DNA of 64,000 nucleotides. It comes from Bacillota bacterium (GTDB lineage: Bacteria; Bacillota; UBA994; UBA5500). Within the stretch, counting starts at the first letter, position 1. Each line of letters begins with the position of its first letter. A program made the position numbers and the translations under genes. Shown here one piece after another: positions 18,846 through 28,375 of the stretch. The notes under the pieces were generated by a model that was given only the letters and a program-made list of their open reading frames with translations, was not told the origin of the DNA and searched no databases. The stretch spans positions 1-64,000 of the forward strand of contig JAEZJZ010000020.1 of assembly GCA_023436245.1 (NCBI GenBank), written 5' to 3'.

Positions 18846-21800
18846 CGGTAATCCACGTAGACCTGCAGATGGAGTGTCTGCTGGTCTTCATCCTGTACAT
18901 AAAGGGTGTACCACCCGCCATACCTGAGCGGCACAATCACCTTGCTGCCGATCGCAATGCCGACTCTATTGCCGAACGCATCAGTCCCGTTGTTGCTGAT
19001 GTACTTGAACACTCCGTCCGGCCGCTTGCCCTCGGCCCAGCGCACCACACACTGGCCGTGCGCTCCGAAGCAATCCACCAGCAGGACGTTGCCAGTGACC
19101 GACAGCTCTCCCGCCAGTCCCGCTGCTTGCCCATTGACAAACACAGCCAATCGCTGGTCCCCCATCACGCGCACTTCGCGCTGTCTGAGCCCGCTGTTGC
19201 CGGCAGTGTCACGAACCCTGTAGGTGACGGTATAACTGCCTGGGGTGTTCACGTCGACTGGATTCTCCACTACCTCGATCCGCGAGGAAATGTCGCCCTC
19301 GTATTGATCATTTGCCCTCACGTCTTCCAGCGGGTCGAAGACGTCCCCTTGCTTGATCAGCCTCTGTTCCGACCCGCTGAACCGCAGATCGGGGGCCTGC
19401 CTATCGATTAGCGTCACCTCCACCGTCTTGGTGAAGAGGCGACCATCTGCATCACGGTAGCGCAGAGTATAGCTCCCATTCTCGCTGGCTGTGAATGCCT
19501 CTGTCGGCTGGCTGTCTACGCCGAGCAGGGTGATCGGTTCACTGGAGTAAAGCTGAATCTTCACGTCACCCGCGGTCGGCTGGCTGGGTGTGAGCTTCAC
19601 GCTGACCTCCGGCGCGCCTCTGTGCGCCAACCCGGGCGTTGCCCGCACCGTGGAGGAGTTGCCCGCCCGATCTTCAATGTAGACATCTATGTTCTGGGCT
19701 GACCCGAACTTGTAAGTCTTGTGCGTAGAGTAGGTATAGCGCCCACTCGGGTCACCCCCGATGGAATACGGTTCATTCAGCACGATGAAGGGCTCATCAC
19801 CCGTGAGCATTACCACAACCGGGTCTCCCCAATTCTCTGGCGCTTGGTAGTTCACCTGGACTTGCGGCGGGGTGCGATCGATGTTCATGACCTCTGCCGT
19901 GACAGTGGTTTCGTTGCCGGCATAGTCCTGCACCCTGAACTGGAAGCTGCCGTTCTCCTTGAAAAGATGGCTTGTCTCTCCCCAGTAACCAGAGTCCATA
20001 ATCACCCAAAACGGCTCATCGGCGTACACTTCTGCCAGGACATTGGAACGCGTCGGCACGCTTTGTTCAGTAGAATAGCGAACATAAACGTTCGGCCGTG
20101 TCCTGTCAATCCAATTGACCGTCGCCGTGACCTCCTGTGCGTTACCCCAAGCGTCGCAGTAATGGAAAACGTGTGAACCGTTTTCCTCAAAGATGTGCGT
20201 CCATTCATCAGCGGACAGCGGATAGCCGTACTCATCCCACTGCCGCAGGGTTACTTGCACACCCACTCTAGTGGGGGTAAGCGTGCTATATTGCAGCACC
20301 GGCGCCGTGTACTGCTGCTCGGAAGCGACAGGGTTATAGGTGAAGACCTTGTTCGTAGTCCAGAGGAGCTCCCGGTACAGATAACCCAGCGGCTCTCCCA
20401 ATTCCTCCCGGCCATAGTCGTAAACGAAGCAGCGCGCCTCATTGCCAAAGGCATCGCGGAAACGCAGGGAGACCCGATGCTCTCCAGGGGACAAGTCTGC
20501 GGGCAGGGGTATGGTCATGGCTGCACCAACCGGCTGCCAGGCACTCCAAGCTGCATCCGGCCGCACGTAGTAATGGGGCATAGGTTCCCCGTCATCCCCA
20601 AACCAGAGTTCCTCCAACACTGCTCCGTTGTCAAAGATGTAGCAGTACTCCACCCCAGACTCGCGGTGAGTGTCCACCGTGAGCTTCAGGTGCCGGCTTG
20701 ACCCAACCTGAGTATTGGCCGTCACTGCGACGTCAGGCGGATTGATGTCCAGGTAAAATGGATTGCTGTACGCCTGTGTCACGTTCCCAACCGCATCCTT
20801 GACGTCTAACAACAGATAGAACGGCGGCTGGGGACGATCAGTGTAGATATGACGAAACTCGGCGCCATCATACGGATACGGATACGGAAGCGTCAGCCGC
20901 CACTTGACGAGCGAGTCGCTGCGCTCCAGTTCCGTCAGATCCATCTGCTGGAACGGATAGACTTCACTGTCATCCTCCCAAATGTTGGTGGTGTCCAGGG
21001 CGAGATAGAAGTCCATGTCGTCGAACGAAGGGAGAGGCGAGTCATCGCGCACCTCGATGATCACCTCAACGGAATCGACTGGCCCTGAGCCGTTCGGCGT
21101 GATCGTCACCACTGGAGGACTGTTGTCGATGCTGACACCGATCGGTTCACCGTCGCCAATGAACTGGCCGTAGCTGGCTATATGCGGATTACCGATCTGA
21201 TCATAGGCCAGCACATAGAAGTAGTAGTCACCAGAGGGCAACTCCGCCGGTGCCTGCAGGGTCTGATCGAGGGTTGTGGCGCTGTTCAATCCATTGTAGA
21301 ACTGCCGCCACCGACCGTCAGCCGCATCAGGTCTCCAATCCTTACCGACTCCTGCCTGTGAGGCGGGCAGCCACATCTGAAAGCACTGACCCAAGACGTC
21401 ATTCACCGGCACACCCATGCCGGCACTGAAGAAGCAGACCACTCGCATGCGGGCGTTGCCCGCAGGCGAAATGGCGGCGCTGAACTGTTCGCTGACTGGC
21501 ACGCCTTGTGTGGCCACGATTGCATACGGCGGAGAGCACATTCCACGGGTGTTGCCGGCAACGTCAGTAGCCGACACCTGTAGACGATAGGATCCTTGGT
21601 TGATTGGCGCCATCACCCAGGCTCGGCCTGCATTCACACTGATGGCCTGCGGCGAGTCGAGCGCTGTGTCGCCGGCAAACCATTGATAGGTAACTTGCTG
21701 CAATCCGCTGTGTTCATCGCTGACTTCCACCGGGATCAAATAGCGCGCACTATAGGGCTTGCTGCTGTCCAATGGGAATGAGATGCTTGGAGCTCTGCAG

Positions 21801-23230
21801 TCGAGCCAGAACGGACCGGCAGCCCAAACAGACTCCCCCTGGGAATCCAGAAAAGCCATGGTGTGATTGTAATGACTACTACTGCGATGATAGGTCGCTG
21901 AGTAGTACAAGTAGTAGACCCCCGCCGCCTCAACATCAGTTGGAGCGCTCACTGTCCCCCCGTTCGACACCCAGGCGCTGGCCTCGCGATTGGCCGGCGA
22001 GCCAAAGTACGCTCTGCCAACCGCAATGTCCGGGCTTTGGCTCCAGTGGTAGAGCATGCCAATGTCGGTGCTGGCCCAGCCGATCGTCAGATAGTTCAAC
22101 CGGGGGGCCTGGTCACTGAGGTCCTTCAGGTAACTGCCCGTATGCGTGGTTGGATAAGCGACCGCATACGGGATGCGAATCTCCTCCCCTTCCGGCGCGA
22201 CAATTCTGAGCTGCGTCTGATCCGCCAGGTTGGCGCCCACTGGAAGCGCGGGCGATAGTCTGTTGCCAGCCTGGTCATAGCGATCACCGACGATCAGCTC
22301 TTGTACATTCAGCACGTCGATACTCTGATTGGCATTTGGCAGATAATAGCACACCACTCTCGTGTCCTCGTCAGGCTGCAACTGCAAGTTGGTGACCCAT
22401 TCGGGCCGAGACCCATGCAGGACGCTGCTGGTCTCGCCTCCGTTGTTGAACTTGAGCTGAGTCTGCTGACCACCGAGCGAGACAGCTTCGCTGAACTCGA
22501 CGACAAAGTAGAGCTCGCCAGTATAAGTCCCCGTCGAATGGCCGGTCCAAATGCGAGTGACCCGGGGCGGAGTATTGTCAATGGCCAGCCACGGAGTCTC
22601 TCCCAACTGCTGATTCGCCCAGCTGTCGACGGCATAGAGAATCGGGTAATTGCCGCTCGGCCCTATGCGGGCGACATTGCCGGAACTGTCGGTATAGCGG
22701 TAGACGCCGTCATCAATCACGCAACTCTCCCAGCCTGTCGCCCGAAACGACGGGCTGCCCATGCTCACCCGTTGGTTGATCGGCAGTTCTTCCGGCGACG
22801 GAACCAAATAGCCGAAAGTGAGCGTGTCCGTGCCACTGCCCCCTCGGTAAGTCATGCTCCCGTCCTTGATGATATCTCCGTAGTCAAAGTGAATCACACC
22901 GCTGGTGTAGTGGACCGGCTTGCTGAATTGCAGCAGGTAGTAGATCCAATCGCCGGCGGCGGCGTAGGACGATGCCGCATCGTTCACTCGCACTCGAATG
23001 CGCAACAGCTCGGGTGCCGGTTCAAAGCCCATAGCCTGTGGGGTCATCGCTTGTGGCGGCAGTTCGTCAGCGACCTGCCCTGTCTCCACGGTGGCGGCTC
23101 CCTCGGGCAGGATAATCTGCTCCTCTTGTGTCGGCGAGGCAGCCGGATCCCCCTCTGCCATTCCCGACATTGGCACGAAGGACAGGACCAGGCAAGCCAA
23201 CAACAGCCAAGCGAGACATTTCCTACGCAT
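18842..23230 (-). CDS. Large secreted Ig-like repeat protein
   Basis: This exported protein is about 1462 aa. The start was set at the ATG at 23230 because AGGAGG sits 6 nt upstream; an ATG two codons earlier is possible. The signal peptide begins MRRKCLAWLLLACLVLSF, with a likely cleavage after MSGMAEG. The body is made of Ig-like modules that repeatedly use phrases such as 'AGN', 'IDNTPPRVT' and 'DRTPPQV', as in bacterial Ig-like cell-surface proteins. A DUF5011-like domain lies near residues 1280-1350 (KQGDVFDPLEDVRANDQYEGD, then SYTVTYRVRDTAGN). No LPxTG or SLH anchor is visible. The stop overlaps the start of the 2210-aa gene (ATGA). Confidence 0.8.
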   Translation of the reverse strand: MRRKCLAWLLLACLVLSFVPMSGMAEGDPAASPTQEEQIILPEGAATVETGQVADELPPQAMTPQAMGFEPAPELLRIRVRVNDAASSYAAAGDWIYYLLQFSKPVHYTSGVIHFDYGDIIKDGSMTYRGGSGTDTLTFGYLVPSPEELPINQRVSMGSPSFRATGWESCVIDDGVYRYTDSSGNVARIGPSGNYPILYAVDSWANQQLGETPWLAIDNTPPRVTRIWTGHSTGTYTGELYFVVEFSEAVSLGGQQTQLKFNNGGETSSVLHGSRPEWVTNLQLQPDEDTRVVCYYLPNANQSIDVLNVQELIVGDRYDQAGNRLSPALPVGANLADQTQLRIVAPEGEEIRIPYAVAYPTTHTGSYLKDLSDQAPRLNYLTIGWASTDIGMLYHWSQSPDIAVGRAYFGSPANREASAWVSNGGTVSAPTDVEAAGVYYLYYSATYHRSSSHYNHTMAFLDSQGESVWAAGPFWLDCRAPSISFPLDSSKPYSARYLIPVEVSDEHSGLQQVTYQWFAGDTALDSPQAISVNAGRAWVMAPINQGSYRLQVSATDVAGNTRGMCSPPYAIVATQGVPVSEQFSAAISPAGNARMRVVCFFSAGMGVPVNDVLGQCFQMWLPASQAGVGKDWRPDAADGRWRQFYNGLNSATTLDQTLQAPAELPSGDYYFYVLAYDQIGNPHIASYGQFIGDGEPIGVSIDNSPPVVTITPNGSGPVDSVEVIIEVRDDSPLPSFDDMDFYLALDTTNIWEDDSEVYPFQQMDLTELERSDSLVKWRLTLPYPYPYDGAEFRHIYTDRPQPPFYLLLDVKDAVGNVTQAYSNPFYLDINPPDVAVTANTQVGSSRHLKLTVDTHRESGVEYCYIFDNGAVLEELWFGDDGEPMPHYYVRPDAAWSAWQPVGAAMTIPLPADLSPGEHRVSLRFRDAFGNEARCFVYDYGREELGEPLGYLYRELLWTTNKVFTYNPVASEQQYTAPVLQYSTLTPTRVGVQVTLRQWDEYGYPLSADEWTHIFEENGSHVFHYCDAWGNAQEVTATVNWIDRTRPNVYVRYSTEQSVPTRSNVLAEVYADEPFWVIMDSGYWGETSHLFKENGSFQFRVQDYAGNETTVTAEVMNIDRTPPQVQVNYQAPENWGDPVVVMLTGDEPFIVLNEPYSIGGDPSGRYTYSTHKTYKFGSAQNIDVYIEDRAGNSSTVRATPGLAHRGAPEVSVKLTPSQPTAGDVKIQLYSSEPITLLGVDSQPTEAFTASENGSYTLRYRDADGRLFTKTVEVTLIDRQAPDLRFSGSEQRLIKQGDVFDPLEDVRANDQYEGDISSRIEVVENPVDVNTPGSYTVTYRVRDTAGNSGLRQREVRVMGDQRLAVFVNGQAAGLAGELSVTGNVLLVDCFGAHGQCVVRWAEGKRPDGVFKYISNNGTDAFGNRVGIAIGSKVIVPLRYGGWYTLYVQDEDQQTLHLQVYVDYR

Positions 23231-23698
23231 TGACATCCTCCTCCACAGCAACTCCAAGAGTTGCGATCTCAATAAAGCGACTCTTGCTAGTCAAGAATCG
23301 GCTTGTGCCACTGGTTTCCCAAAAAACAGTAGCCAAAATCAAGGGTATCCTGCATTGATATATGCAGGTAACTAGCCAGTCTAGTTATTCCATACACAAG
23401 TAAGATTACCACGCACGCGGCAAGAAACGGCAAGAACTGCGTAAACAGCCCAATTGTTGACGCGAAGCGGACGATCCTGAGCGCGAGATAACCTTGACGC
23501 CATTTTGGGACTTTATTTCCAGTGCGAAATTTCGCATAATTAAACTACTGGGCCTCAGGTCAACCTGGATAGCGCAAAGCCTGTGACCCCGTAAAACCAG
23601 TTGGACTGAGACGTGACGCCGCATGGTAGTCTCTCGGTCGACAGATTACCAGACACTTGGCCATAGCTGATAGAGAGATATAGTAACTGGAGGGCATC
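23231..23698. other. Divergent intergenic region between surface-protein operon and kinase
   Basis: There is no gene here. On the minus side a 7-bp hairpin (GCAACTC/GAGTTGC) sits directly before the ribosome site of the large secreted protein, and CCTGCAT/ATGCAGG forms another hairpin near 23350. On the plus side an operator-like palindrome at 23523 is followed by a leader of about 150 nt with CTCAG/CTGAG closing ends and the word GCGCAAAGCC (23572-23581). Confidence 0.5.
23523..23536 (+). promoter_or_regulatory. Palindromic operator candidate upstream of the sensor kinase
   Basis: A perfect 14-bp palindrome TGCGAAATTTCGCA is directly followed by TAATTAAAC. The CATAAT overlapping its right end could be a -10 element. 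Binding by the adjacent LytTR regulator is possible but unproven. Confidence 0.4.
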
Positions 23699-25612
23699 AT
23701 GAGAAGAGCTATCTTCAGTAGGATCGTAGCGGTCGCCTGCCTGATGCTGATCGTGCTGACTGTCTACAGTCTCGTCTTCCGCGCCTCGAACAACAAAGAC
23801 ACCTTGAGCGCGCAAGAAGGACGGCTGGACTTGTCGACCCGTGACTTGTCTGCCGATGGCGCAGTCTATCTAGGCGGGGAGTGGGAGTTCTACTACCGCC
23901 AGTTCCTGGACCCACGGCTGCCAGTGTCAACCAGCGCAGATGGATACATTGATGTGCCGGAGTTGTGGAACAGCTTCCAGGTTAACGGCGAGGAGATCGG
24001 ATCGGAAGGGTACGGAACCTACCGGCTGCGGGTGGCTTTGCCGGAGGTTGACAGTGTTCTGGGGCTGAAGATACCAAGCATGTCCAGTTGCTATCGGCTG
24101 TATGCCAATGGCACACTGATCAGCGCCAATGGCAGTCCGGGAGCCTCTGCTGAAACGGAGATTCCGCAGTGGAAGCCAGGGACTGCTTTCCTGGCGACTG
24201 GCTCCACCGATCTAGAGCTTATCGTCCACGTCTCCAACTTTCACCATGTCAAGGGTGGCATGTGGGGACAGATCATGCTGGGGGAGCAGGAAGAGATTAT
24301 CAGATACCGGGACCTCAGCCTGTCCCGCAGCTATCTGCTGTTCGGCATGCTAGTCATCTCGGCCTTCTTCATGCTGTCGCTCAGCCTGGTCGAGCGAAAC
24401 TTCACCTACTTCAGCCTTGGCCTCTTCTGTCTGTTCTCGGGGCTGAGGGAGATCACGGTGCGCGACGTGGCCATTTGGAACATCGCCGGGCAAGTCAGTT
24501 TTGATCAACTATCCAAACTGGAGTACCTGACCATGCCCTGTGCCGTGCTCTTCCTGACCCTGTTCATGCGCGATCTCTACCGACAGACATATAATCGCAG
24601 GGTTTGCGACGCGATTTGTCTTTCGTCTTCCCTGCTGATCATGCTGGCAATCCTGGCGCCGACTAGAGTGTTCAGTCTCTTCCTCGCTGCCTACATTGCC
24701 AATGCCCTGATTGCGCTGGCTTACGCTGCCTTCGCCGCCGCCAGAGCTTGCCTAAGGGGACAACCATCGGCAGAAATTGGGTTGGTGGGTGCGGTGATTC
24801 TGTTGTTGGCGACGATCAATGACACGCTCAACTTGGGTAAGATCACAAACAGCTACGGGGCGGCTCACAGCTATGCCATTGCCTTTTCCCTGTTCTTGCT
24901 CAGTCAGCTGTATATCGTGTTCAGCAATATCGCCGGCAACTATCAGCAAGCTACCCGAGCAGTGCAGTCGCAACTGCTGCTGCTGCAATCCCAAATCAAG
25001 CCGCACTTTCTTTATAACGTCTTGACCACAGTGCAGTACCTGATCGATGAGAGCCCTGAGAAAGCGAAGAGACTGTTGATTGAGCTGGTGGAGTACCTGA
25101 GAGGGAAGTTCAAGTATGGTTTTGACACTGACGTAGGGCTGATCCCCCTCTGGAAGGAACTGGACTTGGTTGAGTCCTATGTCTACATGTCCAATGCCCG
25201 CTTCGGAGATCGCATTGACCTGAGGCTGGAGGTAGAGGACGGCTGTCTGGAGCAGCTGATTCCCGCCTTCTTTGTCCAGCCATTGGTGGAGAACTCCGTC
25301 GTGCACGGCCTGGGAGAAGGCCAACTGGCGATCGATATCTCTGTGCGCAGAACCGACCATGAGATGATCGTCACGGTGCAAGACGACGGAGTAGGCATTG
25401 GCCGTATCGAGCTGCAATCGCTGTTCGCGGACCATGCCCGGGATAATCACACGGGAGAGGGAAACGGCATTGGGTTGCGCAACATTCGCCGCCGCATGCA
25501 ACTATACTATCGACGGGATATAGCTGTCAGCAGCGAGAAGGGACAGGGGACGACGGTCACGTTGGCCATACCCCTGAAATTGGAATCTCCCGGGGAGGTG
25601 AAACAGCGTTGA
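23699..25612 (+). CDS. 7TMR-DISM sensor histidine kinase (LytS-type)
   Basis: This is a 637-aa membrane sensor kinase. A TM helix near residues 8-25 precedes an extracellular jelly-roll sensor (GGEWEFYYRQFLDP, WNSFQVNG; residues about 55-200) as in 7TMR-DISMED2. Seven TM segments follow to about 410, then a His_kinase domain with the phosphoacceptor in SQIKPHFLYN (about 434) and an HATPase domain (PLVENSVVHGL near 530, DDGVGIG, GNGIGLRNIR). The start has GGAGGG. Its stop overlaps the TTG start of the LytTR regulator, so the two are a translationally coupled pair. The divergent surface-protein operon is a plausible target. Confidence 0.88.
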   Translation: MRRAIFSRIVAVACLMLIVLTVYSLVFRASNNKDTLSAQEGRLDLSTRDLSADGAVYLGGEWEFYYRQFLDPRLPVSTSADGYIDVPELWNSFQVNGEEIGSEGYGTYRLRVALPEVDSVLGLKIPSMSSCYRLYANGTLISANGSPGASAETEIPQWKPGTAFLATGSTDLELIVHVSNFHHVKGGMWGQIMLGEQEEIIRYRDLSLSRSYLLFGMLVISAFFMLSLSLVERNFTYFSLGLFCLFSGLREITVRDVAIWNIAGQVSFDQLSKLEYLTMPCAVLFLTLFMRDLYRQTYNRRVCDAICLSSSLLIMLAILAPTRVFSLFLAAYIANALIALAYAAFAAARACLRGQPSAEIGLVGAVILLLATINDTLNLGKITNSYGAAHSYAIAFSLFLLSQLYIVFSNIAGNYQQATRAVQSQLLLLQSQIKPHFLYNVLTTVQYLIDESPEKAKRLLIELVEYLRGKFKYGFDTDVGLIPLWKELDLVESYVYMSNARFGDRIDLRLEVEDGCLEQLIPAFFVQPLVENSVVHGLGEGQLAIDISVRRTDHEMIVTVQDDGVGIGRIELQSLFADHARDNHTGEGNGIGLRNIRRRMQLYYRRDIAVSSEKGQGTTVTLAIPLKLESPGEVKQR

Positions 25613-26352
25613 GAGCTATGGTGATCGATGACGAGGTTGCAGCTCTTGAACTGTTTCGCAAAATGGCAACCGGCCATGCAGGCATTGAGTTACTCGGAGC
25701 CTTCAGCAACCCGATTGAGGGTCTGGGGCAGATTGATACCCTGAAACCCCAGGTTGTCTTTCTGGACATTCAGATGCCGGAGTTCAGCGGCATTTATCTC
25801 GCGGAGCAAATTGTGCGGCTGCACCCGCAAGTTGGGATTGTGTTCGTCACCTCGCACAACGAACACGCGCTGCGAGCTTTTGAGTTGAATGCGCTGGATT
25901 ACTTGTTGAAGCCGTTCACAGAGGCTCGCTTCAACCAATGTGTCAACAAGTTGCTGCGTTTTGGGGCAGGTCCCCTGAGGCAGGAGAGAGCGCACAACCT
26001 CAGCAGTCAGTTTCGGGAGTCGGCCAAGCGACTGTTCGTCAACTCTGAAGATGAGACGGTGCTGCTCAGGCCAGAAGACATCTACTACTTTGAAGTCAGA
26101 GACAAGACGGTGCTGCTCAGGTGCGCCAACAATACCTATACCTCGACGGATTCTCTCAATTACTATGAGATGAAACTGCAGAACAGCGACTTCTTCCGCT
26201 GCCATCGCTCGTATCTGGTGAATCTCAGCAAGGTGCACCGTTTGATCAACTTCACCAGGAGATATGGCGAACTGGGCTTCGCCGACATCAAGGAGACAGT
26301 GCCGGTCAGCAAGCCCAATGTCCCCACCCTGAGGAAGCTGCTGGAGTTCTGA
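25609..26352 (+). CDS. LytTR-family response regulator
   Basis: This 247-aa regulator has a receiver domain with the acidic pair IDDE (residues 6-9) and the phosphoacceptor Asp in FLDIQMPEFSG (about 52). A LytTR DNA-binding domain occupies about 140-247 (LRPEDIYYFEVRDKTVLL, then FFRCHRSYLVNLSKV). The TTG start with GGGGAGGTG upstream overlaps the kinase stop; an ATG at 25618 is the alternative. LytTR proteins bind pairs of short direct repeats and often control cell-surface or competence functions. Confidence 0.88.
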   Translation: MRAMVIDDEVAALELFRKMATGHAGIELLGAFSNPIEGLGQIDTLKPQVVFLDIQMPEFSGIYLAEQIVRLHPQVGIVFVTSHNEHALRAFELNALDYLLKPFTEARFNQCVNKLLRFGAGPLRQERAHNLSSQFRESAKRLFVNSEDETVLLRPEDIYYFEVRDKTVLLRCANNTYTSTDSLNYYEMKLQNSDFFRCHRSYLVNLSKVHRLINFTRRYGELGFADIKETVPVSKPNVPTLRKLLEF

Positions 26353-26359
26353 GCCGACT

Positions 26360-26415
26360 GTCGCATGCGTGCGACCCTACGAGCGACCATCGTAAAAGGC
26401 GCCATGCATGGCGCC
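26360..26415. repeat. CATGCATG palindromes (family C), copy 1
   Basis: A near-palindrome GTCGCATGCGTGCGAC is followed by CCTACG and a perfect GGCGCCATGCATGGCGCC (26398-26415). The same combination of palindromes and CCTACGGG occurs at 44582 and 50869. Confidence 0.65.
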
Positions 26416-26470
26416 CTCGACCATTGTTGACGTACATTCCGCAACACGCCCCTATCTCCTAAAAGAAGGG

Positions 26471-26510
26471 CAAGAGACCATGTACTGTGGCGACAGTACA
26501 TGGTCTCTTG
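26471..26510 (-). terminator. Terminator of the ABC exporter operon
   Basis: A perfect 17-bp stem (CAAGAGACCATGTACTG with its complement) has a 6-nt loop. On the minus strand it is followed by CCCTTCTTTTAGG, 18 nt beyond the permease stop codon. Confidence 0.75.
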
Positions 26511-26527
26511 CAGATCTTGAGGGACAG

Positions 26528-27250
26528 TTACCCCTCCAGCTTGATGCGCCAGGTGCCTGCGGCGAGTAACACCGCGCCGACTCCAGCCATCCAGCAAAGC
26601 GGGGCAACCAGCGAAGCAAGCTCCACCCCCTGGGTGAGGATATCCCGCAGGGCATGGGCCGCCCAACTCTGGGGTGAGAGGTTGGCGATCAGCCTGAGAA
26701 TGCCGGAGGGATTCTCGATCGGAAAGAAGACTCCGCCCAGCATGGTACCCACCATCACGACCCCGGTGGCAACTGCCTGCACTTGCGCCTGCGTCTTCAG
26801 CAGGCTAGCCAGGAACATGCCCAACCCGGTCATGGCGAAGATGTAGATTGTCAGCACGAAGGCAAGCTCGCCGTAGCCAGTGTTCCAGGGGGCTCCGAAC
26901 AGGAACTTGCCGGAACAGAGCAAGATCAGCGCCTGCACCCAGGCCAGCACGAACAGCTTGATGAAGTAGCCGCCCATGATCGCGCTGTAGGAGACGGGGT
27001 TGATCAGAATACGCTGCCAGGTGCCTTTCTGCCGCTCCTCAATGATGGAGCTGGCTGAGGTGATCAAATTGAGCGCCACAAACATCACCAGCACTCCCAG
27101 GGAGGCCATCTCATAGACGCCTTCCACCTTCGGCAGAAAGCTCATCGCCCAAGTCATCATCAAGGGCATGGCCAGGGTGAAGACGATGTACATCGGATCT
27201 GCGAGCATCTGCCGAAAACCGACGCGGGCAATTGCCAGGGATTTTCTCAT
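26528..27250 (-). CDS. ABC-2 type exporter permease
   Basis: This 240-aa permease has six predicted membrane segments and the ABC-2 landmark region around ASSIIEERQKGTWQRILINPVS. With the ATPase encoded 14 bp upstream it forms an exporter of the drug/peptide-resistance type (DrrB-like). The start was placed at ATG 27250, with AAAGGAGGT upstream; a GTG one codon earlier is possible. A fragment of a second copy of this gene survives at 12107-12188. Confidence 0.85.
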   Translation of the reverse strand: MRKSLAIARVGFRQMLADPMYIVFTLAMPLMMTWAMSFLPKVEGVYEMASLGVLVMFVALNLITSASSIIEERQKGTWQRILINPVSYSAIMGGYFIKLFVLAWVQALILLCSGKFLFGAPWNTGYGELAFVLTIYIFAMTGLGMFLASLLKTQAQVQAVATGVVMVGTMLGGVFFPIENPSGILRLIANLSPQSWAAHALRDILTQGVELASLVAPLCWMAGVGAVLLAAGTWRIKLEG

Positions 27251-27264
27251 CACCGAGACCTCCT

Positions 27265-28200
27265 TTAATCTCTCAGGGCCCGGCCGGTGAGCTTAAGGAA
27301 CAGGCTCTCCAGGCTGGGCTTACTGATCTTGATCTCTACGACCTGCAGCCGCTGCTGCACCAGGCTTTCAAATACCAAGGGCAACACCTGCTCGGCGCTC
27401 GCGGTCAGCACCCTGAGCAGATTCCCCTGCGCCGTTGCCTCGTGCACTCCCGGCAGACTTCTCACCCGCTCCAAGGACAAACCGTCACAGTCACTCAAGA
27501 TAATCCCCAACTCCTGATACTGGCCTGCCTGCCTGAGCAAATCCGCGGTGCTACCCTCAGCCAGCATCTGGCCATGGTCCATGATCGCCACTCGATCGCA
27601 GAGATATTCCACTTCCTCCACGTAATGGCTGGTGTAGACGATGGTTGTGCCACCGGCCTTCAGCGCTTTCACTGTGTCCAGAATGTGCCGGCGGGACTGG
27701 GGATCGACGCCTACGGTTGGCTCATCCATGATCAGCACCTTGGGACTGTGAATCAGGCCAACGGCGATGTTCAGCCGCCGCTTCATGCCGCCCGAGTACT
27801 TGCCAGCCCGTTCCTTGGCCCGATCCTGCAGTCCAACCAAGGCCAGTGCCTTCTCGGTGGCTGCCGCCAGTTCAGGTCCAGCTAGGCCCTGCAGCTCGCC
27901 AAAGAAGTGCAGGTTGGCCAGACCAGAAAGCTGGGGATAGATGGCCGGTTCCTGCGGGACGACGCCCAGCAGGCCTTTCGCCTTGCTTGCATCGCGCTGC
28001 ACATCCCACCCGCCAATGCGAACACTGCCGCCCTGTGGCCGGAGCAGGCCACTGATCAAGGCGAGAGTTGTGGACTTGCCGGCGCCGTTTGGTCCAAGCA
28101 GGCCGTAAACCTCTCCCTCGCCGACGGCGAAGCTCACCCCGTCCACCGCCTGGCGCGCTCCAAAAGACTTCTGTAGATCCTTTACCTCAATGGCTGACAT
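27265..28200 (-). CDS. ABC exporter ATP-binding protein
   Basis: This nucleotide-binding subunit of about 311 aa has Walker A GPNGAGKST, signature YSGGMKRRLNIAVGL, Walker B VLIMDEPTVGVDP and the switch His (YTSHYVEEVE). A C-terminal extension of about 90 aa is typical of the DrrA/CcmA-like group. The start at ATG 28200 is supported by GGAGGTGG with 5-nt spacing. It forms an operon with the ABC-2 permease and sits downstream of a two-component pair that may control it. Confidence 0.88.
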   Translation of the reverse strand: MSAIEVKDLQKSFGARQAVDGVSFAVGEGEVYGLLGPNGAGKSTTLALISGLLRPQGGSVRIGGWDVQRDASKAKGLLGVVPQEPAIYPQLSGLANLHFFGELQGLAGPELAAATEKALALVGLQDRAKERAGKYSGGMKRRLNIAVGLIHSPKVLIMDEPTVGVDPQSRRHILDTVKALKAGGTTIVYTSHYVEEVEYLCDRVAIMDHGQMLAEGSTADLLRQAGQYQELGIILSDCDGLSLERVRSLPGVHEATAQGNLLRVLTASAEQVLPLVFESLVQQRLQVVEIKISKPSLESLFLKLTGRALRD

Positions 28201-28344
28201 TTTGGCCACCTCCACCTATTTGCTGCCGCTTAGTGGCAGTTGTTCTTCTCCACCGGGGACACTCATCCGTTGCCCCTGCAGCAACTTCAGCTTACCAGCC
28301 AAGAGGAGTTGGCGAATCGGCCATTGGACCGAAGTTTGCTCAGC

Positions 28345-28375
28345 AAAAAGGCTGAACCCACGGTTCAGCCTTTTT
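28345..28375 (-). terminator. Terminator of the LiaS/NarL-type kinase operon
   Basis: A perfect 14-bp stem (AAAAAGGCTGAACC / GGTTCAGCCTTTTT) has a 3-nt loop. The kinase stop codon lies inside the stem, and A and T runs flank the hairpin on either strand. Confidence 0.8.

Noticed and set aside
23541..23690. c-di-GMP-I riboswitch before the sensor kinase
   Set aside because: Only the GCGCAAAGCC word fits; the GAAA-loop helix and the second helix of the aptamer cannot be drawn. It is kept only as an unnamed structured leader.
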